This document shows positions 1 to 8,520 of a DNA stretch of 17,999 bases, one piece after another. Where the stretch lies: the NCBI GenBank assembly GCA_017622055.1, contig JAGARY010000299.1, positions 1-17,999 on the forward strand. Direction: 5' to 3'. Positions within the stretch are counted from its first letter, which is position 1; each line of letters starts with the position of its first letter. The notes under the pieces are model-generated. The model was not told the DNA's origin and searched no databases. It was given only the letters and a program-made list of their open reading frames with translations. The translations under genes and the position numbers were made by a program. This stretch comes from Treponema sp. (GTDB lineage Bacteria; Spirochaetota; Spirochaetia; Treponematales; Treponemataceae).

Positions 1-1018
1 AATATCTTTCTTCAATGTTATATACTGCGGCTTCTAACCTGTCATTAGAAGTACTGAAAATATAAAGAATACGTTCCCCTTTCTGGTCAAGAAGTAGATT
101 GCTGATATCTCCATATTCCGAAGTAGGCGAACTGTAACTTACAATTTCGTTTGTTTGTACATTGATACTTTTAAGAATAAGGTCTTCTTCAAAATATACT
201 AACTTACTGTCTTTAGAAAAAACTACGTGTTCGCTCGAATCCTGATCATATCCATCTGCGGCATCATACTTAACTAAAAGCTCTCCGCTTTCTACATCAA
301 ATATACGAAGTGTTCCTGTAGTACCATTATTTGCACCCCAGTCTTTAAGACAAATATATTTTCCGTCAGGACTGAATGCAGAACCGTAAGCTCCAAAATG
401 GCTCCATTTAGGGGTGATTGTAGTACTATTAGGATTTTCAGAAACCATTTTCAAATTACCGGCCATTGTCCATCCGGTCTTATACTGTTTTGAAACAATT
501 TTTACCCAGAATTCGTTGTAATCTTTTTCTGTATTATAATATCTGTTTTTTCTTTCAGGTTCTGTAATCATTGCAACAGTTACAAGCTCATTGTTTTTAA
601 AGAAATTGTTTTTTGGTGTATTTTCTTTTGGAAAATCGTAAATTTCGTTTTCATTCACTATGCAGACTTTACATCCCATAGGAATATTAACATTTTCAAA
701 AAAATCTATGAGGGGCTGAAATTCAGAACTGTCTTCAATAAATTCTTCTCCCTCAAAATCTGTTTCCTGAGAAAGATATTTTTCGTAGTCTGTTTTGATA
801 GTTTGTTGGTTTAAAGATGATGTTGTTGAGTTGAAAACAGTTGTTTTATCTTCTTCAGATTCAATAATATCTTTTGTTGTTTTATCTTCTTCAGATTCAA
901 TAATATCTTTTGTTGTATTACTATCGATTGTTTTTTTGTTTCCAGAGCAAGCAACAAGGATTGTGAAAAAGAAAATCATTACACAAAATGAAAAGGGTTT
1001 GATAAAAAAGTTTTTCAT
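1..1018 (-). CDS. Secreted lipoprotein with SH3-like and beta-propeller-like region (partial)
   Basis: The frame is open from an ATG at 1018 to the left edge (339 codons), so the C-terminus is missing. A GGAG ribosome binding site lies five bases before the start. The N-terminus is a lipoprotein signal: KNFF, a hydrophobic stretch, then a lipobox LVAC with Cys24. Next comes a low-complexity acidic linker holding two perfect copies of TTKDIIESEEDK (residues about 36-59). Residues about 125-200 (IYDFP..., ...WVKIV..., TGWTMAG) look like a bacterial SH3-type domain. From about residue 215, blocks such as SAFSPDGKYICL and HVVFSKDSKLVYF resemble WD40/TolB-type propeller blades. Inference: an exported, membrane-anchored protein that binds a surface or cell-wall ligand. 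No specific function is recognised. Confidence is high for the gene and moderate for the folds. Confidence 0.85.
   Translation of the reverse strand, partial: MKNFFIKPFSFCVMIFFFTILVACSGNKKTIDSNTTKDIIESEEDKTTKDIIESEEDKTTVFNSTTSSLNQQTIKTDYEKYLSQETDFEGEEFIEDSSEFQPLIDFFENVNIPMGCKVCIVNENEIYDFPKENTPKNNFFKNNELVTVAMITEPERKNRYYNTEKDYNEFWVKIVSKQYKTGWTMAGNLKMVSENPNSTTITPKWSHFGAYGSAFSPDGKYICLKDWGANNGTTGTLRIFDVESGELLVKYDAADGYDQDSSEHVVFSKDSKLVYFEEDLILKSINVQTNEIVSYSSPTSEYGDISNLLLDQKGERILYIFSTSNDRLEAAVYNIEERY
840..911 (-). repeat. Two perfect 36-bp tandem copies inside the lipoprotein gene
   Basis: Two identical 36-bp units (840-875 and 876-911) encode the duplicated 12-residue segment TTKDIIESEEDK just after the lipidated cysteine. 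The unit length is a multiple of three, so copy-number change would only lengthen or shorten the linker between membrane anchor and folded domain. Confidence 0.95.
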
Positions 1019-1043
1019 AATTTCTCCATTATTTTAGTAATTA

Positions 1044-1085
1044 AAGGTTGACAACCTTCCAAAAAATACAGGTCATCATACCTGT
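1044..1085 (-). promoter_or_regulatory. Two inverted repeats in the lipoprotein leader
   Basis: Upstream of the lipoprotein start lie AAGGTTG-A-CAACCTT (1044-1058) and ACAGGT-N6-ACCTGT (1068-1085). Read on the minus strand, the second hairpin is followed by ATTTTTT, like a weak terminator or attenuator in the untranslated leader. The first could be an operator. I do not see a convincing promoter. Function is inferred from symmetry only. Confidence 0.35.
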
Positions 1086-1293
1086 CCTATACATAATTTT
1101 CAGCATACAATAAATAATACTCTATGTATATATCTGGTAAAGTAAAATCATTCAGAGAAAAATATATTGAAATACTTAAAATTTAGGGTCAGTATAATAT
1201 AAAATTTACTTGATTTTTTAGCATAATCGTCATATATTATATGTGACTGAAAGGTCATTGGGCTGAGCAACATGCGCTTCTGGTCCACCGAAA

Positions 1294-1321
1294 GGCGGGG
1301 ATATACCCCGCCAATTTTTTT
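1294..1321 (+). terminator. Strong GC hairpin followed by T7
   Basis: GGCGGGG (1294-1300) pairs perfectly with CCCCGCC (1306-1312) around a five-base loop, followed by AA and seven T. This is a canonical rho-independent terminator on the plus strand, but no intact plus-strand gene precedes it. It may be left over from a lost gene, or end an unseen small RNA. The rest of 1086-1293 is AT-rich and holds nothing I recognise. Confidence 0.55.
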
Positions 1322-1328
1322 GTGTTGA

Positions 1329-1565
1329 TATATCTTCAGATATATTGCAAAGATTTCTCGTGCCATTTCTGACGAGCTGAAGAACCATATTGATTTCTTC
1401 AACTCTTACGATTTAATAATCAACTATTATGATTACGGCCAGAGCAATCTTACAAAAATCATCACATCTGTATTTACAGCCTTATTCAACAATGTTGAAT
1501 TAAGAAAAGTACAGCCGGCAGATTACAAACTTTTCCAGGTTGCAGACTTAATCTCCTCTTCATAA
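1329..1565 (+). pseudogene. C-terminal remnant of a DUF3800-type protein
   Basis: The plus strand reads open from just after a TGA at 1326 to a TAA at 1563, with no start codon or ribosome binding site of its own. The peptide contains AISDELKNHIDFFNSYD, then a stretch about INYYDYGQ, and ends VQPADYKLFQVADLISSS. The Q(V)ADLI near the end matches the C-terminal signature of DUF3800 proteins (putative RNase H-like fold, commonly 200-300 residues). Only about the last 75 residues remain, so this is a decayed gene. The minus-strand ORF over 1148-1402 is its shadow. Family assignment is from memory of the motif. Confidence 0.6.
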
Positions 1566-1598
1566 TTCTTCATTCTTAATTCATCATTCTTAATTCTT
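1563..1598. repeat. AATTCTTAATT-type intergenic repeat, copy 1
   Basis: AT-rich tandem pattern built from CATTCTTAATT and close variants, starting on the stop codon of the DUF3800 remnant. Related copies lie at 5966-6000, 8283-8310, 8521-8578, 8603-8663 and 11129-11152, almost always touching the end of a gene. Confidence 0.7.
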
Positions 1599-1614
1599 GT
1601 ATTCGGTCAAACCT

Positions 1615-1633
1615 AAAATAATGCTTTCGCATT
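1615..1633 (-). terminator. Weak GAAA-loop hairpin after the ABC operon
   Basis: On the minus strand AATGC-GAAA-GCATT (1620-1633) forms a five-pair stem with a GNRA tetraloop about 22 bases after the last permease stop, followed by ATTTTAGG. The T tract is short, so this is at best a weak intrinsic terminator for the transporter operon. Confidence 0.3.
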
Positions 1634-1655
1634 GTGTTTTAACGGTTTTTCTATC

Positions 1656-2483
1656 TTAACCTTTTAACCCGCCCCTTGAAACTCCGTTTACAATGTATTT
1701 TCTTGCAAAAACGAACAAAATAATCATTGGAATTACAATTACACTTGATGCTGCCATTAAAAGTTCATGAAGAGAACCTGCTTCTGTTGTAAAAGCTTGG
1801 AGTCCGTAAGGCAATGTTCTTGAACGGCTGTCTGATGTAATGTACAAAGGCCACATAAAAGAATTCCATGACGATAATGCATTTAATAAAACAATTGTAA
1901 ATAATGAAGGTTTTGCTAAGGGAACCATTACTCGCCACAAATAAAACCAATTTGAAGCACCGTCAATTCTTGCGGAATAATAAATGCTGTTTGGAACTGT
2001 GTCAAAAAAGCTTTTTAATATGTAAGTGTAAAAAATACTACTTATAAATGGCAAAACTAAGGCTGGTAATGTGTTGTAAAGTTTTAACTTAACAATTGTG
2101 GTGTAGTTTGTAATAATCAACATTTCAAAAGGAATCATCATCAAACTAATAAGAATTGCAAAAATCACTTCTTTGCCTTTAAAATTAAGTCTTGAAAATG
2201 CAAAAGCCCCCAAAATTGTTGTAAAAGTTGTACAAACTACAGAAAAAAACATAACAACAACGGAATTTAAAAAATACTTTCCAAAGGGTGCCATTTGAAA
2301 GGCTCTTTTATAATTAGAAAAATTAAATTGAGAAGGAAAAAGTTTTGGAGGAAAAGCAATAATTTCGGCACTTGTTTTAAATGAACTTAAAATCATCCAA
2401 ATAAATGGAAAAATCATAATAAAAGAACCTGCAATCAATAATAAATAAACGATAATTTTGTTAATAGTTGATTTGTTTATCAT
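1656..2483 (-). CDS. ABC sugar importer permease, UgpE/MalG-type (275 aa)
   Basis: Second inner-membrane permease of a carbohydrate ABC importer (binding-protein-dependent permease family, CUT1 class). Six hydrophobic segments lie at about residues 11-35, 70-98, 106-130, 138-160, 190-212 and 241-262. The cytoplasmic EAA loop, YSARIDGAS...VMVPLAKP, at about 168-192 is the contact site for the ATPase. The C-terminus VNGVSRGGLKG is typical of MalG/UgpE/AraQ proteins. The start ATG overlaps the stop of the upstream permease in an ATGA junction, implying coupled translation. Length is normal for the family. It is the last gene of the operon. The substrate cannot be read from the permease. Confidence 0.93.
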   Translation of the reverse strand: MINKSTINKIIVYLLLIAGSFIMIFPFIWMILSSFKTSAEIIAFPPKLFPSQFNFSNYKRAFQMAPFGKYFLNSVVVMFFSVVCTTFTTILGAFAFSRLNFKGKEVIFAILISLMMIPFEMLIITNYTTIVKLKLYNTLPALVLPFISSIFYTYILKSFFDTVPNSIYYSARIDGASNWFYLWRVMVPLAKPSLFTIVLLNALSSWNSFMWPLYITSDSRSRTLPYGLQAFTTEAGSLHELLMAASSVIVIPMIILFVFARKYIVNGVSRGGLKG

Positions 2484-3394
2484 TTTGACGCTCCAAATCT
2501 TTTATGTTTTTTGATTAATAATTCTACAAATGTAAAAATCATTATACATATGAATAAAATAACAGCTCCTGCGGCTGCGTATCCGTATTTACGTTTTTCC
2601 ATCATTGCATAACGAATGTAATAAACTACTGTGTATAAATTAAAATATGGGCCTGGTTTTCCGTTAAAAAGTGGAAATAATTCACTAAAAACTTTAAAAC
2701 TTGATATTGTATTCATAATTGAAACTAAAAAAATTGTTGGAGACAAAAGTGGAACTGTAATTCTAAAAAATATTTTTGCTGGCTTTGCTCCATCAACTTT
2801 TGCAGCTGTGTAATACATTTGGTCAATATTTTGAAGTCCAGAAAGCAACAAAATAATTGTAAAAGGCAAAATGTTCCAAATGCCAAAAATTACAAGGGCA
2901 ACAAGAGACCAAGCAGAATCTGTAAGCCACCCTATTTTTTCTATGCCAAACAATGAAAGTATGTAATTAAAAACACCATAATTTTGGTTGTACATAAATC
3001 GCCAAATTAAACCAACAGCAGTAATTGAAGTAACCATTGGCATAAAAAATGCAGTTTGAAAAAAAGCAATTCCTTTAATCTTTTGATTTAATAAATATGC
3101 TACAAAAACTGCAATTGCTGTACTAAGTGGAACTACAAATAAAACATATAAAAAAGTATTAATTAATGATTGCCTAAATTTATCATCTAACAAAACTTCT
3201 TTATAATTTTCAAAACTAATTCCGTCATAAGTTCCACGTAAAAAACTATAATTTTCTTTAAAAGACAACAAAAAAACATTTATTACAGGATAAATTGTAA
3301 AAATCAAAAGAAAAAACATAAATGGGAACAAATAAATGTAAGGTTCTATTTTATCTTTTATGATTCTTTTTTGTATTGGGTTGATTTTAAACAT
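2480..3394 (-). CDS. ABC sugar importer permease, UgpA/MalF-type (304 aa)
   Basis: First inner-membrane permease of the CUT1-class importer. Hydrophobic segments lie at about residues 18-44, 76-102, 110-135, 162-187, 213-235 and 271-293. The EAA loop YTAAKVDGAKPAKI...TVPLLSP spans about 195-219, with the central glycine typical of the ATPase coupling helix. The start overlaps the ATPase stop by one base (TAATG), so the two are probably translationally coupled. Length fits UgpA/LacF proteins rather than the longer enterobacterial MalF. It would form a heterodimer with the 1656-2483 product. The exact sugar or glycerol-phosphate ligand is unknown. Confidence 0.93.
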   Translation of the reverse strand: MFKINPIQKRIIKDKIEPYIYLFPFMFFLLIFTIYPVINVFLLSFKENYSFLRGTYDGISFENYKEVLLDDKFRQSLINTFLYVLFVVPLSTAIAVFVAYLLNQKIKGIAFFQTAFFMPMVTSITAVGLIWRFMYNQNYGVFNYILSLFGIEKIGWLTDSAWSLVALVIFGIWNILPFTIILLLSGLQNIDQMYYTAAKVDGAKPAKIFFRITVPLLSPTIFLVSIMNTISSFKVFSELFPLFNGKPGPYFNLYTVVYYIRYAMMEKRKYGYAAAGAVILFICIMIFTFVELLIKKHKRFGASK

Positions 3395-4446
3395 TATTTT
3401 AATTCCTGTAATTTTCCGATTTTATCAAAGATAAAAAATCCACGTTGTTTAAAATCAATTAGAAGTTCTTTCCCTACTTCTAAATCTTCTTCGGTTTGTA
3501 AAATTGCACAAACTTCTTGACCAAAAAAATCTAAATAAACAAGTTCTTCTTTTCCCATTTGGCTAATGCGTAAAACTTTGCATTTAATTGCATTTTGTAA
3601 AGATGATATTCTAAAACATTCAGGGCGAATTTCTACAAAATATTCTTCATCTAAAAATTTTGAAAAATCATAAGGTAAAAGTTTATTGTTGTTTAAGGAA
3701 TTTATTAATTCTTTTGAATTTTTGATTTTGTTTATTGGAGGATTTCCCAAAAATTCTGCCACAAAATTACAATTTGGTTTGTTATATAAATCTTGACTTA
3801 ATCCTTCTTGAATTAAAACGCCGTCTTTCATAAGAATAATGCTGTCCGAAATTGACATTGCTTCATCCTGGTCATGAGTAACAAAAATTGTAGTAACGCC
3901 AGTTTCTTTTTGAATACGTCTAATTTCTTCACGCATTTCTAGTCTAAGTCTTGCATCAAGATTTGAAAGTGGTTCGTCCATTAATAAAATCTTTGGATTT
4001 TTAATCAACGCTCTGGCAATTACAACACGCTGTTGTTGTCCACCAGAAAGTTCCGCAGGATATCTTTTTAATAAACTGTCTACTTGAACAAGTTTTGCAA
4101 TTTCTTTTGCTTTTTCAAATCGTTCTTTTTTTGGAACTTTTTTTATTTCTAAAGGAAAACTGATATTTTCTAAAACTGTAAGATGTGGATAAAGTGCGTA
4201 GTTTTGAAAAACCATTCCAATGTTTCTTTGGTCGGGTGGCAATTTTGTTACATCTTCATCATCAAAAAATATTTGACCTTCTGTTGGCTGAACAATGCCA
4301 CATAACATATTTAATATTGTAGATTTTCCACAACCTGATGGACCTAAAACACAAATTAAATGACCGTCTGGCAATTCGCATGAAAAATCTTTTACTGCGA
4401 TTGTACTTCCAAACTTTTTTGTAATATTTTTTAAAGTGATTTTCAT
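3394..4446 (-). CDS. ABC importer ATPase, MalK/UgpC-type
   Basis: Cytoplasmic ATPase driving the importer. From the ATG at 4446 the product has 350 residues. Walker A GPSGCGKST is at 35-43, the Q-loop glutamine at about 81, signature LSGGQQQR at 133-140, Walker B KILLMDEP at 152-159, D-loop SNLD at 161-164 and the switch histidine at 191 (VTHDQDEA). A C-terminal TOBE-like regulatory region follows from about residue 240, as in MalK/UgpC. The frame extends upstream to a TTG at 4464, but the ATG gives the normal family N-terminus (MKITLKNITKKFG), so I prefer it. Only a weak GGGTGG stands upstream. Its place between binding protein and permeases supports a dedicated ATPase. Confidence 0.94.
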   Translation of the reverse strand: MKITLKNITKKFGSTIAVKDFSCELPDGHLICVLGPSGCGKSTILNMLCGIVQPTEGQIFFDDEDVTKLPPDQRNIGMVFQNYALYPHLTVLENISFPLEIKKVPKKERFEKAKEIAKLVQVDSLLKRYPAELSGGQQQRVVIARALIKNPKILLMDEPLSNLDARLRLEMREEIRRIQKETGVTTIFVTHDQDEAMSISDSIILMKDGVLIQEGLSQDLYNKPNCNFVAEFLGNPPINKIKNSKELINSLNNNKLLPYDFSKFLDEEYFVEIRPECFRISSLQNAIKCKVLRISQMGKEELVYLDFFGQEVCAILQTEEDLEVGKELLIDFKQRGFFIFDKIGKLQELK

Positions 4447-4481
4447 ATATCGCTTACCACCCAAACCAAAGGATTTTTTTT

Positions 4482-5753
4482 TTATTCGTTCAACGCTTTA
4501 TTACAGTCTTCAACCATTTTTGCAACGGCGTCTTTTGCAGTCATTTTTTTATCAACTACATTGTTCAAATATTCAACTAAAATGTTTCTAATTTGAGCAG
4601 ATCCTGTTACATTTGGAAATGAACCTGAAACAGAAAGATTTGCTTGAACACAAGGTAAAGCAGAAGTTACAGGAAGATTATTAATGTATTCTTGATATTC
4701 GCTTTCTTTTGTTGTTAATCCATAAGGTGAAAGTGCTGAGTTTGCTTTTGCCCAACCAGCATTCATTTTTGGAGAAAGGAAGAATTTTGTAAATTCGTAA
4801 GCCCCTCGGTCAACATCATCTGCACGTTTCAAGAAAATTGGACCTCTGTTCCAACCTGTATAAAAATCAATACCATTTGCAGAACTAATCCATGGAGCCA
4901 TTCCAAGTTCAGCTCCGTTAAGCATTGTAATATATTGATCATTTACACAAGAACCAGAGAATGAAGCAATTGCTCCTGTTGCCAAATCTTCAGAAGCATA
5001 TTTTCCAATTGTATTGAACAAGAAATATCCTTTATCACAACAATCAGCATACCATTGATAGATTTTTTCTAATTTTTCGCCACCAAACAAAACTTTTTTA
5101 TTTGCAACATCAATGTAGCCCATTCCATTTTGCAAAATTAAAGTTTGAATATTGTCAACAAGACCATCAGAATGGAAGCCTGGAATTCCTTTTTTTTCAT
5201 AAATTGTTTTACAAACAGATTCAAGTTCTTCCCAATTTGTTGGAGGATTTAAACCAAGTTCATCAAACAAAGTTTTGTTATAAAAATAAACAGGACCTGT
5301 TGTAGCACCAGGAAGATAATACATTCCACCATCAGCAAATCCATTAACCTCATCTAACATAGCTTTTGGAAGAGAATTGATAAAATCTTGCATAGATGTA
5401 TCGCCTTTTTTTACATCTTCTGCAATGAATTTTGAAATATCAACAGCTAATCCTTCATTTGCATAATCAACAGCAGTTGAAGCATAATTAAAAATAATGC
5501 TAGGACCAATTCCGTTTGCAACAGCATTGTAAACTGTATCTGCAAAACCTGAATAATCTTGTGCCAAAACTTTTACAACATATTTTGATTGAGAATTGTT
5601 GAATTGTTCTGCTGCATTTACCAAATATTCTTGTTGAGAACCATTATAAGTGTGCCAAATCTCTACTGTAGTTGGCTCAGAAACTTTTTTTGAACATCCC
5701 ATAAAAACTAAAGATGCCAAAACCAAACTTGTGATTAATGAAGATTTTTTCAT
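4482..5753 (-). CDS. Extracellular solute-binding lipoprotein, UgpB-type
   Basis: Substrate-capturing lipoprotein of the ABC importer, anchored outside the cytoplasmic membrane. The signal is MKKSSL, a hydrophobic core and lipobox FMGC, with the lipidated cysteine at residue 20 counted from the ATG at 5753. The mature protein opens with VEIWHTYNGSQQEYL, typical of family 1 solute-binding proteins. A late block (GWNRGPIFLKR... and FTKFFLSPKMNAGWAK) resembles UgpB-type proteins. Length of about 423 is normal. Another ATG lies six bases upstream (5759), but AGGAG is nine bases from 5753 and only three from 5759, so 5753 is the better start. It heads the operon. A sugar, oligosaccharide or glycerol-phosphate diester is likely. 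Confidence 0.93.
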   Translation of the reverse strand: MKKSSLITSLVLASLVFMGCSKKVSEPTTVEIWHTYNGSQQEYLVNAAEQFNNSQSKYVVKVLAQDYSGFADTVYNAVANGIGPSIIFNYASTAVDYANEGLAVDISKFIAEDVKKGDTSMQDFINSLPKAMLDEVNGFADGGMYYLPGATTGPVYFYNKTLFDELGLNPPTNWEELESVCKTIYEKKGIPGFHSDGLVDNIQTLILQNGMGYIDVANKKVLFGGEKLEKIYQWYADCCDKGYFLFNTIGKYASEDLATGAIASFSGSCVNDQYITMLNGAELGMAPWISSANGIDFYTGWNRGPIFLKRADDVDRGAYEFTKFFLSPKMNAGWAKANSALSPYGLTTKESEYQEYINNLPVTSALPCVQANLSVSGSFPNVTGSAQIRNILVEYLNNVVDKKMTAKDAVAKMVEDCNKALNE

Positions 5754-5792
5754 AATCATCTACTCCTAAAAAATAATTTTGAAAAACTTGCG

Positions 5793-5845
5793 TTGCTATC
5801 GTGTAGCAATTTTATCTGTGTGGAGTTCACAAATGCAAAATAAAT
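5793..5845 (-). promoter_or_regulatory. Possible promoter and operator of the ABC operon
   Basis: On the minus strand a TTGCAT-like -35 and a GATAAA-like -10 are spaced about 16 bases. They are followed at the expected transcription start by the inverted repeat TTGCTA-N5-TAGCAA (5793-5809), about 40 bases before the solute-binding gene. That placement would suit a repressor site for a sugar-responsive regulator. Both promoter boxes are poor matches, so this rests mainly on the symmetry. Confidence 0.35.
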
Positions 5846-5898
5846 ATATCATTTTGTATTGATTTGTTCTATAAGGTTGAATAAGGCGGAATAAGTTG

Positions 5899-5941
5899 GA
5901 TTTTCGGGTTTCGCCCGATAATAACATTTTTGTAAAAATGA
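5899..5941. other. Two small inverted repeats between convergent operon ends
   Basis: CGGG-TTTCG-CCCG with AT-rich flanks, near 5905-5920, and CATTTTT-GT-AAAAATG, near 5926-5941, lie downstream of the broken acyl-CoA synthetase gene. Neither is followed by a good T tract. They may act as weak terminators or processing hairpins. Confidence 0.3.
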
Positions 5942-5965
5942 CGCCTCTCTCCCTTGCGCCACTTT

Positions 5966-6000
5966 CACAATTCTTAATTCTTCATTCTTAATTCTGAATT
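5966..6000. repeat. AATTCTTAATT-type intergenic repeat, copy 2
   Basis: Tandem AATTCTTAATTCTTCATTCT pattern that reaches into the stop codon of the acyl-CoA synthetase frame. It shares the phrase CTTTCACAATTCTTAATTC with the copy ending near 8663, showing a dispersed family and not simple AT richness. Confidence 0.75.
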
Positions 6001-7684
6001 ATTTAATGTCTTTTCTTTTAATTTTTCCAGAGATTGTTTTTGGCAAAGAATCAACAAAATCAATAATTCTTGGATATTTGTAAGGAGCTGTTGTTTGCTT
6101 TACAAAGTTTTGAATATCTTTTTTAAGTTCATCACTTGGTGTGTAATCTTTATTCAAAATGATTGTAGCTTTTACAACTTGTCCACGAACTTCGTCTGGA
6201 GCGGCTGTTACTGCACATTCAACAACAGCTGGATGTTGCATTAAAACGCTTTCAACTTCAAAAGTTCCAATTCTGTATCCAGAACATTTAATTACATCAT
6301 CATTGCGGCCCGTAAACCAGAAATATCCGTCTTCGTCACGCCAAGCGTTATCACTTGTGTGGTAGTATCCGTCGTGCATAACAGATTTTGTTTTTGCAGG
6401 ATCTCCAAAATATTCCATAAATAAGCCTGGGAAGCGACCATTTGTCATATCAACAACAATTTCTCCAACTTCACCATCTTCAACTTCGTTTCCGTCTTCG
6501 TCAATTAAAGTTACATTGTAATATGGAGCTGGTTTTCCAAGACTTCCCGGTTTAATTTTTTCGTTTCCAAAGTTCAACAAACTTAAAGTTGTTTCTGTTT
6601 GACCAAATCCTTCGTGAATTTCTTTTCCAGTAACTTCTTTCCATTTATTAAATACTTCTTAACTTAAAGGTTCCCCAGCTGTTGACCAATGTTTACAGCT
6701 AGAAAAATTATATTTAGACAAATCTTCTTGAATTAAAAAGCGATAAATTGTTGGTGGCGCACAGAATGATGTAATGTTGTGTTTTTCAATTTGTTTGATT
6801 AAATCAATTGGCTTAAATTTTGCGTGATAATCATAAACAAAAACAGAACATTCAGAAATCCATTGACCATAAAGTTTTCCCCAAACAGCTTTACCCCAAC
6901 CTGTATCGGCAACTGTAAGGTGAAGTCCACCTTTTTCAACTTCTTGCCAATATTTTGCAGTTACAATGTGTCCAAGTGGATACAAAAAGTTGTGAGTTAC
7001 TAATTTTGGATGACTTGTTGTTCCAGAAGTAAAATATGCAAGGAAAACATCATCATTACAAGAGATTTCTTTTCTTGTAAGATTTTTGAAAGATGCTAAA
7101 TCTTCTTCTGTTACAGAATCAAGGCCTGTGTAAAAATCTTCCCAACCATTTTTGTTGTGATATTCTGTATTTGAGTCAATTCCAAATGGAGCTACAGCAA
7201 TTTTGTGTTTTAAAGATTCACATTCTGATTGAGCTTCATCAATATATTTAAATAAATCTCTATCATCAACAGCAATTACAGATTTGATATATGCTGAATT
7301 ACATCTAAAAACAATATCTTCTTTTGTAAGCATGTGAGTTGCAGGAATAACTGCTGCACCAATTTTGTGCAAAGCTATAATGCTAATCCAGAATTCATAA
7401 CGGCGTTGCAAAATGAGCATAACAAAATCGCCTTTTTTAATTCCAATTTTTTTGAAATAAGCGGCAGCTTTGTCTGAGCGTTCTTTAATTTCTGCAAATG
7501 AGAATGTTTTTTCTTCATCATTATCATTACACCAAACTAATGCGTTTGCATTTGGTGTTTTTGCAGCAAGTGCATCTACAACGTCATAACCAAAGTTAAA
7601 ATTTTCTGGCACTTTGATTTTAAAATTCTTAAAAAAGTCGTCGTAGTTTTCGAATTCTGTTTTTTCTAAAAATTGTTCTAGCAT
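5999..7684 (-). pseudogene. AMP-forming acyl-CoA synthetase with an internal stop codon
   Basis: One continuous reading frame of 562 codons, interrupted once by TAA at 6659-6661 (codon 342). The part before the stop has adenylation motif YFTSGTTSHPK at about 217-227 and DTGWGKAVWGKLYGQW, characteristic of acetyl-CoA/medium-chain acyl-CoA synthetases. The part after has EGFGQTETT, the hinge block GRNDDVIKCSGYRIG and the catalytic lysine in PKTISGKIKR. Both halves stay in frame and keep every motif, so the stop is the only visible lesion. AGGA precedes the ATG at 7684 by about seven bases. The gene follows an XRE-cupin regulator by 17 bases. It would have activated a short or medium carboxylic acid to its CoA ester. 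The ATG at 6580 is internal and not a true start. Confidence 0.85.
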
Positions 7685-7701
7685 ATATTTATTCCTTATA
7701 A

Positions 7702-8259
7702 TTACATGATTATTGCTAAAAATTTAGCGTTTTTGTTATTTAGTGCTTGCATTCCGTGAGGTTTAGTTCCGTCAAAGTAAACACTATCACCTTCTTCTAC
7801 TATTAATTCTTTTCCGTCCACAACAAGTTTCATTGAACCTTCAATCATATAGTTGAATTCGTGTCCTGGATGTGAATTAAAATGAATTTCCTTTTTGTCA
7901 TCTGGAGTGATTGTTACAATAAAAGGATCTGCTTTTCTGTTTTGGAATCCAGAAGCAAGAGCTTGATATTTGTAATCACTTCTTCTAGTAACAGAAAGAC
8001 ATTTATCTTTTTTTGTTAAACAATAAGAATGCATGTGAGGTTCTTTACCAGAAATTAATGTGCCTAAATCAATACCATATTTTTTAGACATTGATTGAAG
8101 TACACCTACAGGAATATCAACAGTTCCAGTTTCAAGTTTTTTGTACTGGTCAATAGAAATTCCGCAAACACCTGCAGCTTCTTCAACAGAAACATCCATA
8201 ATTTCACGCAAACCAATTAAACGGTCAGCAACAGCTTTAATTTCTTCATTAATTTCCAT
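7702..8259 (-). CDS. XRE-family regulator with C-terminal cupin sensor (185 aa)
   Basis: Transcription factor with an N-terminal helix-turn-helix of the XRE/Cro type (about residues 10-70, including MDVSVEEAAGVCGIS and YKKLETG) and a C-terminal cupin beta-barrel (about 110-183, with HPGHEFNYMIEGSM, VVDGKELIVEEGDSVYFDG and KPHGMQAL). The cupin probably binds a small metabolite. A perfect GGAGG six bases before the ATG fixes the start. It lies directly upstream of the broken acyl-CoA synthetase, so local control of that gene is likely. It is a paralogue of the regulator at 10527-11102, and each is paired with an acyl-CoA synthetase. Confidence 0.92.
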   Translation of the reverse strand: MEINEEIKAVADRLIGLREIMDVSVEEAAGVCGISIDQYKKLETGTVDIPVGVLQSMSKKYGIDLGTLISGKEPHMHSYCLTKKDKCLSVTRRSDYKYQALASGFQNRKADPFIVTITPDDKKEIHFNSHPGHEFNYMIEGSMKLVVDGKELIVEEGDSVYFDGTKPHGMQALNNKNAKFLAIIM

Positions 8260-8282
8260 AGAAATCCTCCATAATGTAATAA

Positions 8283-8310
8283 TTTAGAATTATGAATGTA
8301 GAATTAAGAA
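8283..8310. repeat. AATTCTTAATT-type repeat, inverted copy
   Basis: TTAGAATTATGAATGTAGAA and following bases are the reverse orientation of the intergenic repeat family, located between the XRE-cupin start and the preceding gene end. Confidence 0.5.
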
Positions 8311-8455
8311 ATGTAAAACTTGGTAATTCACAAAGTTTAAATCTATTTCTAATCTAATTCATCTTCTACAAGTATATTATACTATTCTGAGGATTTTTTC
8401 AATAGAAAAATTAAAAAATATTAAATATTTTTAGTATTATTAAAGTTTATTTATA

Positions 8456-8491
8456 AACAAAAAAAAGATCGCTGATTAATCATCAACGACC
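8456..8491 (-). terminator. Rho-independent terminator after the second acyl-CoA synthetase
   Basis: On the minus strand a ten-pair stem with G-T wobbles (GGTCGTTGAT with ATCAGCGATC, 8467-8476 and 8482-8491) has a five-base loop and is followed by a run of eight T. It lies about 180 bases past the stop of the gene ending at 8670 and suits transcription from that operon. Confidence 0.7.
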
Positions 8492-8520
8492 TCTTTTCAA
8501 AACTAATTCTTAATTAACTT

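Noticed and set aside
795..1037. 80-residue plus-strand ORF with repeated SSSDSIISFVV
   Set aside because: It is the antisense shadow of the tandem repeat in the lipoprotein gene, which has signal peptide, lipobox and ribosome binding site.
1148..1402. 84-residue minus-strand ORF
   Set aside because: It lies opposite the DUF3800 remnant and the GC hairpin, has no ribosome binding site and no recognisable protein features.
5820..5835. CRP-like site TGTG-N7-CACA
   Set aside because: Spacing and flanks differ from the CRP consensus and no such regulator is implied; chance match is likely.
5999..6580. Separate 193-residue synthetase gene starting at 6580
   Set aside because: The frame is continuous with the upstream part through 6661; the ATG is internal and has no ribosome binding site, so both parts are one broken gene.
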